DNA of 64,000 nt from Mycolicibacterium gilvum (lineage in GTDB: Bacteria; Actinomycetota; Actinomycetes; Mycobacteriales; Mycobacteriaceae). Positions 53,937-62,193 of the stretch are shown in pieces. Each line of letters opens with the position of its first letter. The first letter of the stretch is position 1. Position numbers and translations under genes: made by a program. The DNA lies in NCBI RefSeq assembly GCF_900454025.1, contig NZ_UGQM01000001.1:1426001-1490000 (forward strand). Direction: 5' to 3'. The notes under the pieces are model-generated. The model saw only the letters and a program-made list of their open reading frames with translations, ran no database searches and was not told where the DNA came from.

Positions 53937-54491
53937 TCACTGCATCTGGTCCAGCATTTCGGAGAACGCCGCCTTCAACCTCAGCGCCTTCTTGATCTCG
54001 AGCGCCGTCACGTAGGGATACTCGCCGTATTCGAGAAAGCTCGGCACCTGGTGCTCGCGGACGAATGTGATGAACGCGTCCGGATTGGTCTGCCAATCCT
54101 CCGGGAAACCTTCGAGATTGGTGAAGACGGTGGTGATCCCGGTGGTGCTGAAGAGCCGCACCGCGTCCTCGGTGTATTTGTCGAAGTCGGTGTCGAAGAT
54201 GCCCTGATACTGGAAATGCAGTCCGGACCCGACGTCGAACAGTATCCAGCGCAGGTAGTGCAAACGTAACGGCTCCAGGACGTCGGGGCTGGCCGCCACG
54301 GCCTCCTCGATCTGCTTGCCGTAGGCGCGGACCGCCTCCTCGCGGCCCTCCTTCACTTTCGCGATGATGGAGAACCCGTGGCAGGCAGGCGTGCGCGGAA
54401 ACAGCGGACCGTAGCGACCGCGCTCCAATTCGAAGTACCCCTCGCGGGGAATGGCCACTGCAGCCGGTGTGGTCCAGGTGTGGTCCGCCAT
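53937..54491 (-). CDS. Unrecognised 184-aa protein, first gene of the DyP operon
   Basis: Soluble protein, no signal peptide; family not named. The alternating hydrophobic strands and amphipathic helices (HGFSIIAKVKEGREEAVRAYGKQIEEAV; LHYLRWILFDVGSGLHFQYQGIFDTDFDKYTEDAVRLFS) suggest a ferredoxin-like alpha/beta fold of the kind that also builds DyP peroxidases and chlorite dismutases. ATG 54491 has GGAGG five bases upstream and is preferred to an earlier TTG. Upstream lies an inverted-repeat-rich region. Confidence 0.6.
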   Translation of the reverse strand: MADHTWTTPAAVAIPREGYFELERGRYGPLFPRTPACHGFSIIAKVKEGREEAVRAYGKQIEEAVAASPDVLEPLRLHYLRWILFDVGSGLHFQYQGIFDTDFDKYTEDAVRLFSTTGITTVFTNLEGFPEDWQTNPDAFITFVREHQVPSFLEYGEYPYVTALEIKKALRLKAAFSEMLDQMQ

Positions 54492-54823
54492 CGCAGCCTC
54501 CAACTCGCGTCGCTTGGGATGCTACGACCGCACAGGAAAGGGTGTCCTCCCCCTAAACGGGTGAACGAAGCGAACCCGAGGCTTAAGGCACTGCGACGGG
54601 CCCGTTGCTACGGCTGCGTCGCGTGGGACTGAGGAGACTGTTGAGGCCTGGGGTCACGCCGGCGGCGTGGCTGCTAGGGACAGCCGAAGAGGCCTGACCC
54701 CAGGCGAATTCGACGATACCCGCCGCCTCGCGCCGCATCGGTGTTTCCGCAAACTTCCCCCTGAGTGGGGGATGTGGCGACGGCAGGCGCTGCTTAGTGT
54801 GCTGTCAAGCAGAGGAGCCGGCG
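54492..54823. promoter_or_regulatory. Inverted-repeat-rich divergent regulatory region
   Basis: 332 bases between divergent transcription units. CCCCCT-based symmetrical motifs lie near each gene: CCCCCTAAACGGGT (54549-54562) before the minus-strand operon, and CCCCC-TGAGT-GGGGG (54757-54771) before the plus-strand secreted protein. Between them are GCGACGGG/CCCGTTGC (54593-54608) and a longer stem CCTGGGGTCA / TGACCCCAGG (54647-54656 with 54695-54704) enclosing GGCTG/CAGCC. No gene is supportable. Candidate operators for the LuxR-family regulator, or a structured leader RNA. Confidence 0.5.
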
Positions 54824-55192
54824 ATGCACACGATTGCGGTGGTGATGACGCCCGTCGTCTCGCTGGCGACGGCGGTGGCAGTCGCAGCACCGGCAGCGGC
54901 CGACTGCACCACGGCCGGTGCCACCACGATCTGTTCTCAGGGCGACGTGCGCGGTACGAACTCGGGCACGGGGCCCGTCGGATCGTCGGGCCCGTACGTT
55001 CCGTACCCCTGCGACGTGAACTACTACAACTGCGACGAATGGTGGGGTGTCGACTTCGACGTCGACCTCGATCCCGGCCGTCCCGGCATCGGTGGACCCG
55101 GCGGTCCCGGTGGGCCCGGCATCGGCGGTCCCGGTGGCCCCGGCCGGCCTGGGGGCGGGGGCGGCGGTCGTGGTGGTGGCGGTCGACGATGA
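54824..55192 (+). CDS. Small secreted Gly/Pro-rich protein
   Basis: 122 aa. Signal peptide MHTIAVVMTPVVSLATAVAVAAPAAA is cleaved before DCTTAGATTIC. The mature part has a short cysteine-bearing segment (YPCDVNYYNCDEWW) and then a C-terminal half of GGPG/RPG repeats ending in GGGGRGGGGRR. No family function known; similar Gly-rich exported proteins are common in mycobacteria. ATG 54824 has AGAGGAG upstream. First of three small exported proteins in a row. Confidence 0.75.
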   Translation: MHTIAVVMTPVVSLATAVAVAAPAAADCTTAGATTICSQGDVRGTNSGTGPVGSSGPYVPYPCDVNYYNCDEWWGVDFDVDLDPGRPGIGGPGGPGGPGIGGPGGPGRPGGGGGGRGGGGRR

Positions 55193-55215
55193 CACGTGCA
55201 ACGAAGGAGAACCGC

Positions 55216-55536
55216 ATGTCGCTTCGTAGGTTGGCCCGCGCGGGGGCGGTCCTCGGATGTATCGGCGTCCTCGCCGCGGCACCCGCCGCGGCGCAGCCGC
55301 CGCCGAACTGCACATCAGCCGATCTCACCGGCACGATGACCGGCGTGATGGCGGCGACCACGGCGTACCTCTACACCCATCCACAGGTCAACGAGTTCTT
55401 CTCAAGCCTGCAAGGGCGTTCGCCGGAGGAGCGCAGGGCGGCGCTCGAAGAGTTCCTGACCGCCAACCCGCAGGTGCAGGCCGAACTTCAGGGCATCCGC
55501 CAACCGATGAAGGATTTCCGGAACCGCTGCGGCTGA
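55216..55536 (+). CDS. Hemophore-like secreted protein 1
   Basis: 106 aa. Signal peptide to about residue 27, then a small helical domain with one disulfide pair (PPNCTSADL ... FRNRCG). The pattern YLYTHPQVNEFF, EERRAALEEFLTANPQVQAELQGIRQPMKDF is that of the mycobacterial hemophore family (Rv0203-like), which bind heme outside the membrane. Heme binding by this copy is inference. ATG 55216 has AAGGAGA upstream. Tandem paralogue follows. Confidence 0.78.
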   Translation: MSLRRLARAGAVLGCIGVLAAAPAAAQPPPNCTSADLTGTMTGVMAATTAYLYTHPQVNEFFSSLQGRSPEERRAALEEFLTANPQVQAELQGIRQPMKDFRNRCG

Positions 55537-55570
55537 CTCAGCCTACGATCGCCGTGTGCTCTCACTCTCC

Positions 55571-55912
55571 ATGCGGCGCATGCTCGCCGCGGCTCTCGGT
55601 ACCGGTGCCGCCCTGATCGCGGTCGCCGTCCCCGCCCAGGCTCAGCCCGCACCGCCGAACTGCACCGCAGCCGACCTCGCGGGCGTGGCCACGGGCGTCA
55701 GCGCGGCGACGTCGGCGTATCTGTTCACCCGGCCCGCGGTCAACGAGTTCTTCACGTCGCTGTTCGCGATGGACGCCGAGCAGCGCAAGGCCGCGGTCAC
55801 CACGTACATGGACGCGAACCCGCAGGTCGCCTCTGAGCTGCGGGGTATCCGCCAGCCGCTGGCTGATCTGCGGCACCGCTGCGGCTTTCGGCACCACCCA
55901 CACCACGAGTAG
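55571..55912 (+). CDS. Hemophore-like secreted protein 2
   Basis: 113 aa, paralogue of the preceding gene. Signal peptide MRRMLAAALGTGAALIAVAVPAQA, then PPNCTAADLAG ... YLFTRPAVNEFF ... GIRQPLADLRHRCG. The C-terminal extension FRHHPHHE is His-rich and absent from copy 1, offering possible extra metal or heme ligands. ATG 55571 gives a standard signal peptide; GTG 55556 would add five residues. No clear Shine-Dalgarno sequence. Confidence 0.75.
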   Translation: MRRMLAAALGTGAALIAVAVPAQAQPAPPNCTAADLAGVATGVSAATSAYLFTRPAVNEFFTSLFAMDAEQRKAAVTTYMDANPQVASELRGIRQPLADLRHRCGFRHHPHHE

Positions 55913-55913
55913 G

Positions 55914-56561
55914 TCAGCGCCGGTCCGGCGCGACGGCCTCGGCGAGGTCCGCCGGGATCCCGGGGACCCGTGCGAGCGCATCCATCAGGGCATGCGCGCA
56001 CAGGTCGCCGATGTAGTCGGCGTCGAGTGACGCGTCCATCAGGCGCTGGCGGCACATCTCGAAGGTGAAGGCCAGCCAGCCGTACACCGCGGCGCGCAGG
56101 TCGCGTTCGACCTTGGCATCGAGGGGCTCGACGCCGGCGGTCACCCGGTCGATGATGCGATTGGCCTGACGATCGTTGTCGTGATCGTCGATGCCCCGAA
56201 GCACGGGGTCGGAGCGGCTCATTCCCATATAGGCGGCCCAGGCGCCGTGCGGATGGAGTTCGTCGTAGTGCAGGTAGGCGAGCACGCCGGCGCGCACCTG
56301 GGTGAACAACGTCTGTCCGGGCTGGGCCGGGGTATTGGTGGCGTCGAAGAGCCGCTCGCTCTCGGCGCGCACGACGGCGGCGAAGAACGCCCGCTTGTCG
56401 GGGAAGTAGTGGTACATCAGGGCGCGGGAGACGCCGGCCCGTTCGGCGATCTCGTCGATGCGGACCTCGTCGTAGGGTCGTTGCCCGAAGACCTCGGCGC
56501 CGAGGGCCAGCAGTTCGTTGCGGCGGTCGTCAGGGGAGAGCCGGCGGCGTGCTTCAGCCAT
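55914..56561 (-). CDS. TetR family transcriptional regulator
   Basis: 215 aa. HTH: SPDDRRNELLALGAEVFGQRPYDEVRIDEIAERAGVSRALMYHYFPDKRAFFAAV. The C-terminal ligand domain is typical of mycobacterial TetR proteins. ATG 56561 has TAGTAT six bases upstream, fitting a leaderless mRNA. Divergent from the cytochrome P450 by 48 bases, its likely target. In gene order it stands where Rv3295 lies in M. tuberculosis, near lhr. Confidence 0.88.
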   Translation of the reverse strand: MAEARRRLSPDDRRNELLALGAEVFGQRPYDEVRIDEIAERAGVSRALMYHYFPDKRAFFAAVVRAESERLFDATNTPAQPGQTLFTQVRAGVLAYLHYDELHPHGAWAAYMGMSRSDPVLRGIDDHDNDRQANRIIDRVTAGVEPLDAKVERDLRAAVYGWLAFTFEMCRQRLMDASLDADYIGDLCAHALMDALARVPGIPADLAEAVAPDRR

Positions 56562-56609
56562 GAGCACATACTACTTGACACATGTATAACAGCGGCGCAC
56601 GCTGAACAC
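56562..56609. promoter_or_regulatory. Divergent promoter TetR / P450
   Basis: The minus-strand -10 TAGTAT (plus-strand 56568-56573) is 6 bases from the TetR ATG. TTGACA (56575-56580) and TATAAC overlap an ACATGT core palindrome (56580-56585), a likely TetR-binding position. Confidence 0.45.
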
Positions 56610-57992
56610 ATGGCCATGGTCGACCACCGACAGCCGTTTCCGCCGCTGCCACACCCGCCGCGTCGGGTGCCCGTCGTCGGTGATGTGTTCGGTTTCAGCG
56701 CCGACATCCTCACCCGGCCGCCGTCGGACCCCGGACTCGGCCCGGTCTTCGAATTCCGTTTCCTGGGAGCGCGATACGTGGTCGCCGCGAGTGCGGCCGC
56801 CGTCGCCGAGGTCAACGACGAGCGCCGTTTCTGCAAACACGTCGGCCCCGACATCGACGCACTCCGGATCATGGGTGGCGACGGGCTGTTCACCGCGTAC
56901 AACGACGAACCGAATTGGCAACGGGCCCATGACCTTCTGATGCCCGCGTTCAGTCAACAGGCGATGCGGGGCTATCACTCGGCGATGCTGGACGCGGCCG
57001 ACGGACTGGTCGCCCGCTGGGATGGCAAAGCGCGCACCGGCACATCGGTCGACGTCCCGGCCGACGCGACCCGGGTGACGCTGGAGACCATCGGACAGTG
57101 CGCGGCGGGTCATTCCTTCGGATGCTTCGACACCGAGGATCCCCACCCGTTCGTCGAGCACATGGTCGCCGGGCTCAAGGGCTCCGACTGGGTGGGAGTG
57201 CTCCGGGAGACGTTCCTGCCGAACTTGTTTGCGCGCCGTGCCGAACGTCGGGTGCGACGCCACGCGGTGCAGATGCACCGCATCGCCGACGAGATCGTCT
57301 CCGAACGCCTTCGCGACGGACTCGGGCACCACGATGATCTTCTCGAGCTGATGCTGACCTCTGACCTGGATCCGGCCAACATCCGCTACCAGCTGATCAA
57401 CTTTCTGGTCGCGGGGCACGAAACAACTTCGGGTGCAATGTCTTTCGCACTGTACTTCCTGTCCCGGCATCCCGAGGTGGCGGACAGGGCGCGTGCGGAG
57501 GTCGCCGAGGTATGGGGTGACGACGAGCGTCCCGGGTTCGAGTTGATCGCCAAACTGCGCTATGTGCGAAGGGTGCTGGACGAGGCGCTGCGGCTGCAGC
57601 CGACCGTGCCGGGGTACTACCGCGAGGCGCGTGAGGACACGGTGCTGGCCGGCGTGCATCCGATGCGCCAGGGCGACTGGGTGCTGGCGATGACGATGGC
57701 GCTGCACCGGGATCCGCAGTGGGGCGGCGATCCGGATGCGTTCGATCCCGACCGGTTCGCACCCGACCGGGTCCGCGCACGTCCGGCGGGTCTGTACAAA
57801 CCGTTCGGTACGGGGCCGCGATCGTGCATCGGCCGGCAGTTCGCGCTCCACGAAGCGGTGCTGCTGCTGGCGGTGCTGCTGCGCAGGTACGACCTCGTCC
57901 CCGAGCCGGGCTATCAGCTCCAGGTCGCGCAGCGGCTGACGTTGATGCCCAAGGACTTTCGCCTCACACTGCGCCGGCGACGGTCAGAGTGA
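56610..57992 (+). CDS. Cytochrome P450
   Basis: Heme monooxygenase of 460 aa. I-helix AGHETTSG near residue 271, ExxR in EALRLQP, and the heme loop FGTGPRSCIGRQFA with C406. The sequence is of the CYP102-like/fatty-acid type rather than the short sterol-type bacterial CYPs, and there is no fused reductase. Substrate unknown; fatty acids are plausible. Regulated probably by the divergent TetR. Its 3' end overlaps the convergent SDR by 9 bases. Confidence 0.93.
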   Translation: MAMVDHRQPFPPLPHPPRRVPVVGDVFGFSADILTRPPSDPGLGPVFEFRFLGARYVVAASAAAVAEVNDERRFCKHVGPDIDALRIMGGDGLFTAYNDEPNWQRAHDLLMPAFSQQAMRGYHSAMLDAADGLVARWDGKARTGTSVDVPADATRVTLETIGQCAAGHSFGCFDTEDPHPFVEHMVAGLKGSDWVGVLRETFLPNLFARRAERRVRRHAVQMHRIADEIVSERLRDGLGHHDDLLELMLTSDLDPANIRYQLINFLVAGHETTSGAMSFALYFLSRHPEVADRARAEVAEVWGDDERPGFELIAKLRYVRRVLDEALRLQPTVPGYYREAREDTVLAGVHPMRQGDWVLAMTMALHRDPQWGGDPDAFDPDRFAPDRVRARPAGLYKPFGTGPRSCIGRQFALHEAVLLLAVLLRRYDLVPEPGYQLQVAQRLTLMPKDFRLTLRRRRSE

Positions 57993-58793
57993 GCGCAGAG
58001 TCCGCTGATAGCGGCGCATCCCGCTGATCCAGCGGTCGTAGTCGCCGCCCTTGCGCCGGTACATCTCGAGCAACTCCGCGTGCGGCAACACCAGGAACCG
58101 CTCTTCCCGGATCGCCTCGACGGTCACCGTGGCGACGTCGGCCGCGCTGATCACCCCCGCCGACTGCTCGATGGACGACGCCCCGAGCTTGGCATCCGGA
58201 TCGTCGATGCCCCGGATGCCTTGCAGCAGCGGTGTTTCCACACCGAGCGGGCAGACACAGCTGACGCCGATGCCGTCGTCGCCGTAGGTGACGGCCAGCC
58301 ACTCGGCGAACCCGACGGCGGCGTGCTTGCTCACGGCGTAGCCGGCGGCGCCGAGCTGGGTCAGCAGCCCGGCCGCCGACGCGACCGACACGAAGTATCC
58401 CGAGCCCACGGACTGCCAGTGGGGGACGAGCAACCGTGCGGCCCGGACGTGCGCGCGCAGGTTGACGTCGAGGATGACGTCCCAGTCGGACTCCGTTCCC
58501 AGACCGGGCTTTCCAATCACTCCGGCATTGGCGACGTAGATGTCCACCGGTGCGAACTCCCGACTCGCGAGGGTGATCAGCGCCTCGATGTCGGCGACCG
58601 ACGATGCGTCGGCACGTAAGGCGGCGGCTGCCCCGCCATCTGCCCGGATCGCCGAGGCCGTGGCGTGCGCGCCGTCGTCGTCGAGGTCACCGATGACGAC
58701 GCTGACACCGCGGCGCGCAAGCTCGGTGGCCAGTGCCGCGCCTATGCCCGATGCCGCGCCGGTGACGATCGCTGTCCTGCCCGCAAGTTCCAT
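57984..58793 (-). CDS. Short-chain dehydrogenase/reductase
   Basis: 269 aa classical SDR. Cofactor motif TGAASGIG near residue 12, then GDLDDDG (acidic end of strand 2, suggesting NAD), ANAGVIG, SVASAAG and YAVSKHA with catalytic Tyr/Lys. The C-terminus is long and basic (RRKGGDYDRWISGMRRYQRTLRSL). Substrate unknown; a link to the convergent P450 product is possible. Confidence 0.9.
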   Translation of the reverse strand: MELAGRTAIVTGAASGIGAALATELARRGVSVVIGDLDDDGAHATASAIRADGGAAAALRADASSVADIEALITLASREFAPVDIYVANAGVIGKPGLGTESDWDVILDVNLRAHVRAARLLVPHWQSVGSGYFVSVASAAGLLTQLGAAGYAVSKHAAVGFAEWLAVTYGDDGIGVSCVCPLGVETPLLQGIRGIDDPDAKLGASSIEQSAGVISAADVATVTVEAIREERFLVLPHAELLEMYRRKGGDYDRWISGMRRYQRTLRSL

Positions 58794-58806
58794 GGGTCGA
58801 GTGTGC

Positions 58807-58870
58807 CGCGAACGCGCGCGAATGTACGCCCGGCGCGGCGTGTCGGCGGGCAGACCCGCGCGCTCGCCGA
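58807..58870. repeat. GC-rich dispersed palindromic repeat, family D, copy D3
   Basis: Runs from GCGAACGCGCGCG to CGCGCGCTCGCCGAG, sharing GCGGCGTGTC and GCAGACCCGCGCGCTCGC with copy D1. Located between the SDR start and the pcd stop. Confidence 0.6.
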
Positions 58871-58882
58871 GAAAGGAGACCC

Positions 58883-60424
58883 TCAGCCGAACTCGACGCC
58901 CTGGGCCAGCGGCAGGTCCGAGGAGTAGTTCACCGTGTTCGTCGCGCGCCGCATGTAGGCCTTCCAGGAGTCCGACCCGGACTCCCGCCCGCCGCCGGTC
59001 TCCTTCTCGCCGCCGAACGCGCCACCGATCTCCGCGCCGGAGGTGCCGATGTTGACGTTCGCGATACCGCAGTCCGACCCGTCCGCGGCGAGGAACCGCT
59101 CCGCCTCGCGCATGTCGAGGGTGAAGATCGACGACGAAAGACCCTGCGGTACGGCGTTGTTCAACGCGATGGCCTCATCGAGCGTGTCGTAGGTCAGCAC
59201 GTAGAGTATCGGGGCGAACGTCTCCTGATGCACCACCGCGCTCTGCTCGGGCATGCGCACCACGGCGGGCGTCACGTAGAACGCGCCCTCGTCCCCGACG
59301 TCGACACGTTCCCCGCCGATCACCTCGCCGCCCTCGGCCTGCGCCTGCTGCAGCGCACCGACCATGTCCCGGTAGGCCCTGGTGTGGATCAGCGGCCCGA
59401 CCAGCGTGCCGCCGCGGAACGGATCGCCCACCGGCAGCTGCTCATAGGCCTTGACGATCCGCGACACCAGCTCGTCGACGATCGACGAGTGGACGATCAG
59501 GCGCCGCAGCGTCGTGCACCGCTGACCGGCCGTGCCCGCCGCGGAGAACACGATGCCGCGTACCGCGAGATCGAGATCGGCCGCCGGCGTCACCACCGCG
59601 GCGTTGTTGCCGCCGAGTTCCAGCAGCACGCGACCGAACCGCGCCGCGACCCGCGGGCCGACCTCGCGGCCCATCCGCACCGACCCGGTCGCCGACACCA
59701 ACGACACCCGTGGATCGTCGACCAGCTTCTCGCCGACCTCCCGCTCGCCCAGCACCAACCGGCCCACGGCGGGGGGCGCGCCGACGTCGGCGCAGGCGCG
59801 CTCCAGCAACGCCTGGCACGCGACCGCGGTGAGCGGCGTCAACTCCGACGGCTTCCACACCACGGTGTTGCCGCAGACCAGCGCGACCGCGGTGTTCCAC
59901 GCCCACACCGCGACCGGGAAGTTGAACGCGGTGATGACGCCGACGACGCCGAGCGGATGCCAGTTCTCCATCAACCGGTGCCCGGGGCGTTCGGACGCAA
60001 TCGTGCGCCCGTACAGCTGGCGTGACAATCCGACCGCGAACTCGCAGATGTCGATCATCTCCTGCACCTCGCCCAGCGCCTCGGAGGTGATCTTCCCGGC
60101 CTCGATGGTCACCAGCGACGCCAGCGCCGACTTGTGCTCGACGAGCAACTGGCCCAACCGTGCGACCAGCGCGCCCCGTACCGGCGCGGGCGTGGTCCGC
60201 CACGTCGAGAACGCGTCGGCCGCCTCACCGACGGCGGCGTCGACGTCCGCGGCGGACGACGCGGGCACGGTGAACAGCACGTCGCCGGTGATCGGGGTGC
60301 TGGCGGGCAGTCCGTGCGCGGTCGGCTCACCGAGGGCGATCCGGGCCCCGACGGCGGCCAGCGCGTCGCGCACGCGGGTACGTAGTTTCTCGGCGGTGGG
60401 CAGGGCGGTGACGGCGGTGCTCAT
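58883..60424 (-). CDS. pcd: L-piperideine-6-carboxylate / 2-aminoadipate semialdehyde dehydrogenase
   Basis: Aldehyde dehydrogenase of 513 aa. Motifs: GVVGVITAFNFPVAVWAWN, WKPSELTPLTA, LVSATGSVRMG, catalytic Glu in LLELGGNN, catalytic Cys in GTAGQRCTTLRR and IGTSGAEIGGAFGGEKETGGGRESGSD, the last typical of ALDH7-type AmaB/Pcd enzymes. It oxidises the lysine-derived semialdehyde to L-2-aminoadipate. ATG 60424 overlaps the DUF1338 gene stop (ATGA). Rv3293 homologue. Confidence 0.93.
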   Translation of the reverse strand: MSTAVTALPTAEKLRTRVRDALAAVGARIALGEPTAHGLPASTPITGDVLFTVPASSAADVDAAVGEAADAFSTWRTTPAPVRGALVARLGQLLVEHKSALASLVTIEAGKITSEALGEVQEMIDICEFAVGLSRQLYGRTIASERPGHRLMENWHPLGVVGVITAFNFPVAVWAWNTAVALVCGNTVVWKPSELTPLTAVACQALLERACADVGAPPAVGRLVLGEREVGEKLVDDPRVSLVSATGSVRMGREVGPRVAARFGRVLLELGGNNAAVVTPAADLDLAVRGIVFSAAGTAGQRCTTLRRLIVHSSIVDELVSRIVKAYEQLPVGDPFRGGTLVGPLIHTRAYRDMVGALQQAQAEGGEVIGGERVDVGDEGAFYVTPAVVRMPEQSAVVHQETFAPILYVLTYDTLDEAIALNNAVPQGLSSSIFTLDMREAERFLAADGSDCGIANVNIGTSGAEIGGAFGGEKETGGGRESGSDSWKAYMRRATNTVNYSSDLPLAQGVEFG

Positions 60425-61641
60425 GAGTGGGCGACTTTCTCGTAGAGGTCATACGGGTCGTGGATGTGGTGACCGATGCGGCCGGCCATCCAGTCCTGGC
60501 AGTACTCGGTGGTGTCTCCACCTTGGACCGCGGCGGACGCGGTGTCGAGATTGGAGCGGAAGATCCCCGCCGCGGAGGCGGGCAGGAAATCCTCGTAGAC
60601 AACAGGTCTGGACGGGTCACCGTCGACGTAGTACGCAAGACCGGACGCGGCCATCTCCGCGTCGGTGGCCGGGAAGTGCCGGTGCCACACCGCGGCCGGG
60701 TCCGGCGCGGACATCGCGGCGTCGTAGCGTTCGCGTCCCGCCCGCGTCAACGCGACACCGCGCTGCTCGACCTCGCCGAAGCGCACCCGCAAGGTGCCGT
60801 CCGTCACCTCACCAGACGGTGAGCGGAACCGTCGCGGTTCGGCCAGCGCGCGAAAAGACGTCTGCCGCAACAACACCTGCGGGCCGTCCACTCGCGGCGG
60901 GCCCTGGATGCGGTCGATCATCGTGATGCCGCGCTCGGTCATGGCCTGCTGGAGTGCGTCGATGTCGAGGACGCGCGGTGTCAGGTGGTTGATGTGTGTG
61001 GAGGTGACGCCGGCGATGTCGGCGGCGACGGCCGAGACGGCGGAAAGCTCGTCATACCAGGCCCGGTCGATCGGTTCGCGCGACAGGGCGAACGCGGACA
61101 CCGCTGCGGTGACGAACCCGGGCGCGTCGCCCGCCGGGCAGCCGCCGGCCGCTGCGATCCGTTGTGCGGACGCGATCAGCGCGGGGTCGAAAAGCTGCCG
61201 GCTGTCGAGGAAGCGTTGCACCCGCGTGCGCAGGTCCGCGCTGAAGAATCGGCCGTCGGCCACGGTCAGCATCGAGGTGAAGACGCGGAACGGGTTGCGT
61301 GCCAACTCGTCCTGACCGATCGGCCGGAATGCGGTGGACACGACGGGGATCGGGGAAGCGGCCTCCCGTAGGTCGTAGTAGCCCACGGGATACATGCCGA
61401 ACGCCGAGAACAGGTCGGCCACCTGCGCGAGCTCGGCGGCGCTGCCCACCCGGATCGCGCCGTGCCGCTCTGCGGTGACACGCTCCAGCGAACCGAGCCG
61501 CAACGCCCCCGGGAACGCGGTGTTGACCAGCGAGCTGACCTCGACCAGCGTGTGATAGGCGGGCACCTCGGCGCCGTACATCCGGGACAGCCCGGCGGCG
61601 AATTGCGCGCGTAGCTCGCAGCTTTCGACGAACTCAGCCAT
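60421..61641 (-). CDS. DUF1338 family 2-oxoadipate dioxygenase/decarboxylase (HglS/YdcJ-like)
   Basis: 406 aa VOC-fold Fe(II) enzyme. The expected metal ligands are visible: H30 (PAYHTLVEVS), H196 (TSTHINHLTPR) and E280 (RFGEVEQRG). The substrate arginine region ERHGAIRVG (R64) is also present. HglS converts 2-oxoadipate to D-2-hydroxyglutarate in lysine catabolism; coupling to pcd and divergence from lrpA support the same job here. ATG 61641 has GGAGGG six bases upstream. Rv3292 homologue. Function is inferred by family and context. Confidence 0.82.
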   Translation of the reverse strand: MAEFVESCELRAQFAAGLSRMYGAEVPAYHTLVEVSSLVNTAFPGALRLGSLERVTAERHGAIRVGSAAELAQVADLFSAFGMYPVGYYDLREAASPIPVVSTAFRPIGQDELARNPFRVFTSMLTVADGRFFSADLRTRVQRFLDSRQLFDPALIASAQRIAAAGGCPAGDAPGFVTAAVSAFALSREPIDRAWYDELSAVSAVAADIAGVTSTHINHLTPRVLDIDALQQAMTERGITMIDRIQGPPRVDGPQVLLRQTSFRALAEPRRFRSPSGEVTDGTLRVRFGEVEQRGVALTRAGRERYDAAMSAPDPAAVWHRHFPATDAEMAASGLAYYVDGDPSRPVVYEDFLPASAAGIFRSNLDTASAAVQGGDTTEYCQDWMAGRIGHHIHDPYDLYEKVAHS

Positions 61642-61664
61642 GAGCCCTCCGATACAGTGCGCGC
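61642..61664. promoter_or_regulatory. 23-base divergent start region of the hglS-like gene and lrpA
   Basis: TACAGT (61653-61658) is exactly 6 bases before the lrpA ATG, fitting a leaderless transcript. On the other strand GGAGGG serves the hglS-like gene, so its promoter must lie inside lrpA. Confidence 0.5.
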
Positions 61665-62144
61665 ATGACGGTTCCCGACGACCCCCAGCCCCCGGCGCCG
61701 CTCGACGAGATCGACCGCGTGCTGGCGCGTGAACTGGTCGCCGACGGCCGGGCGACGTTGGCGCATCTGGCGGCCACCGCCGGGCTGTCGGTGTCGGCCG
61801 TGCAGTCGAGGGTGCGCAGGCTGGAGTCGCGGGGGATCGTGACCGGGTACACGGCGCGCATCGACCCGGAAGCGCTGGGCAGCAAGCTGTCGGCGTTCGT
61901 CGCGATCACCCCTCTCGATCCCTCTCAACCCGATGATGCACCCGCCCGGCTGGAGCACATCCCGGAAATCGAGGCGTGCTACTCGGTGGCCGGCGAGGAC
62001 AACTACATGCTGATCGTCCACGTGGAGTCGGCCCGTGCCCTGGAGGGCCTGCTGCAGAAGATCCGGACCGCCGCCGACGTGAAGACGCGAAGCACGATCA
62101 TCTTACATAAGTTTTACAGCGACAGGCGCTATGTACCGGAGTAA
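61665..62144 (+). CDS. lrpA: Lrp/AsnC family regulator (LrpA)
   Basis: 159 aa. HTH: LDEIDRVLARELVADGRATLAHLAATAGLSVSAVQSRVRRLESRGIVTGYTARIDPEALG. RAM ligand domain: SAFVAITPLDPS...LEHIPEIEACYSVAGEDNYMLIVHVESARALEGLLQKIR. Feast-famine regulator that in M. tuberculosis (Rv3291c) binds lysine and other amino acids and controls lat. Stands between the hglS-like gene and lat, 49 bases before lat. Confidence 0.93.
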   Translation: MTVPDDPQPPAPLDEIDRVLARELVADGRATLAHLAATAGLSVSAVQSRVRRLESRGIVTGYTARIDPEALGSKLSAFVAITPLDPSQPDDAPARLEHIPEIEACYSVAGEDNYMLIVHVESARALEGLLQKIRTAADVKTRSTIILHKFYSDRRYVPE

Positions 62145-62193
62145 TCAGGCCTAGAAGCGGTCCAAGTAGTAAATATTCCGTTATGATGGCGGA
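62145..62193 (+). promoter_or_regulatory. lat promoter
   Basis: TATGAT (62182-62187) is a near-consensus -10 exactly 6 bases before the lat ATG (62194), indicating a leaderless mRNA. The AT-rich stretch 62166-62181 upstream is a likely LrpA contact. Confidence 0.6.
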
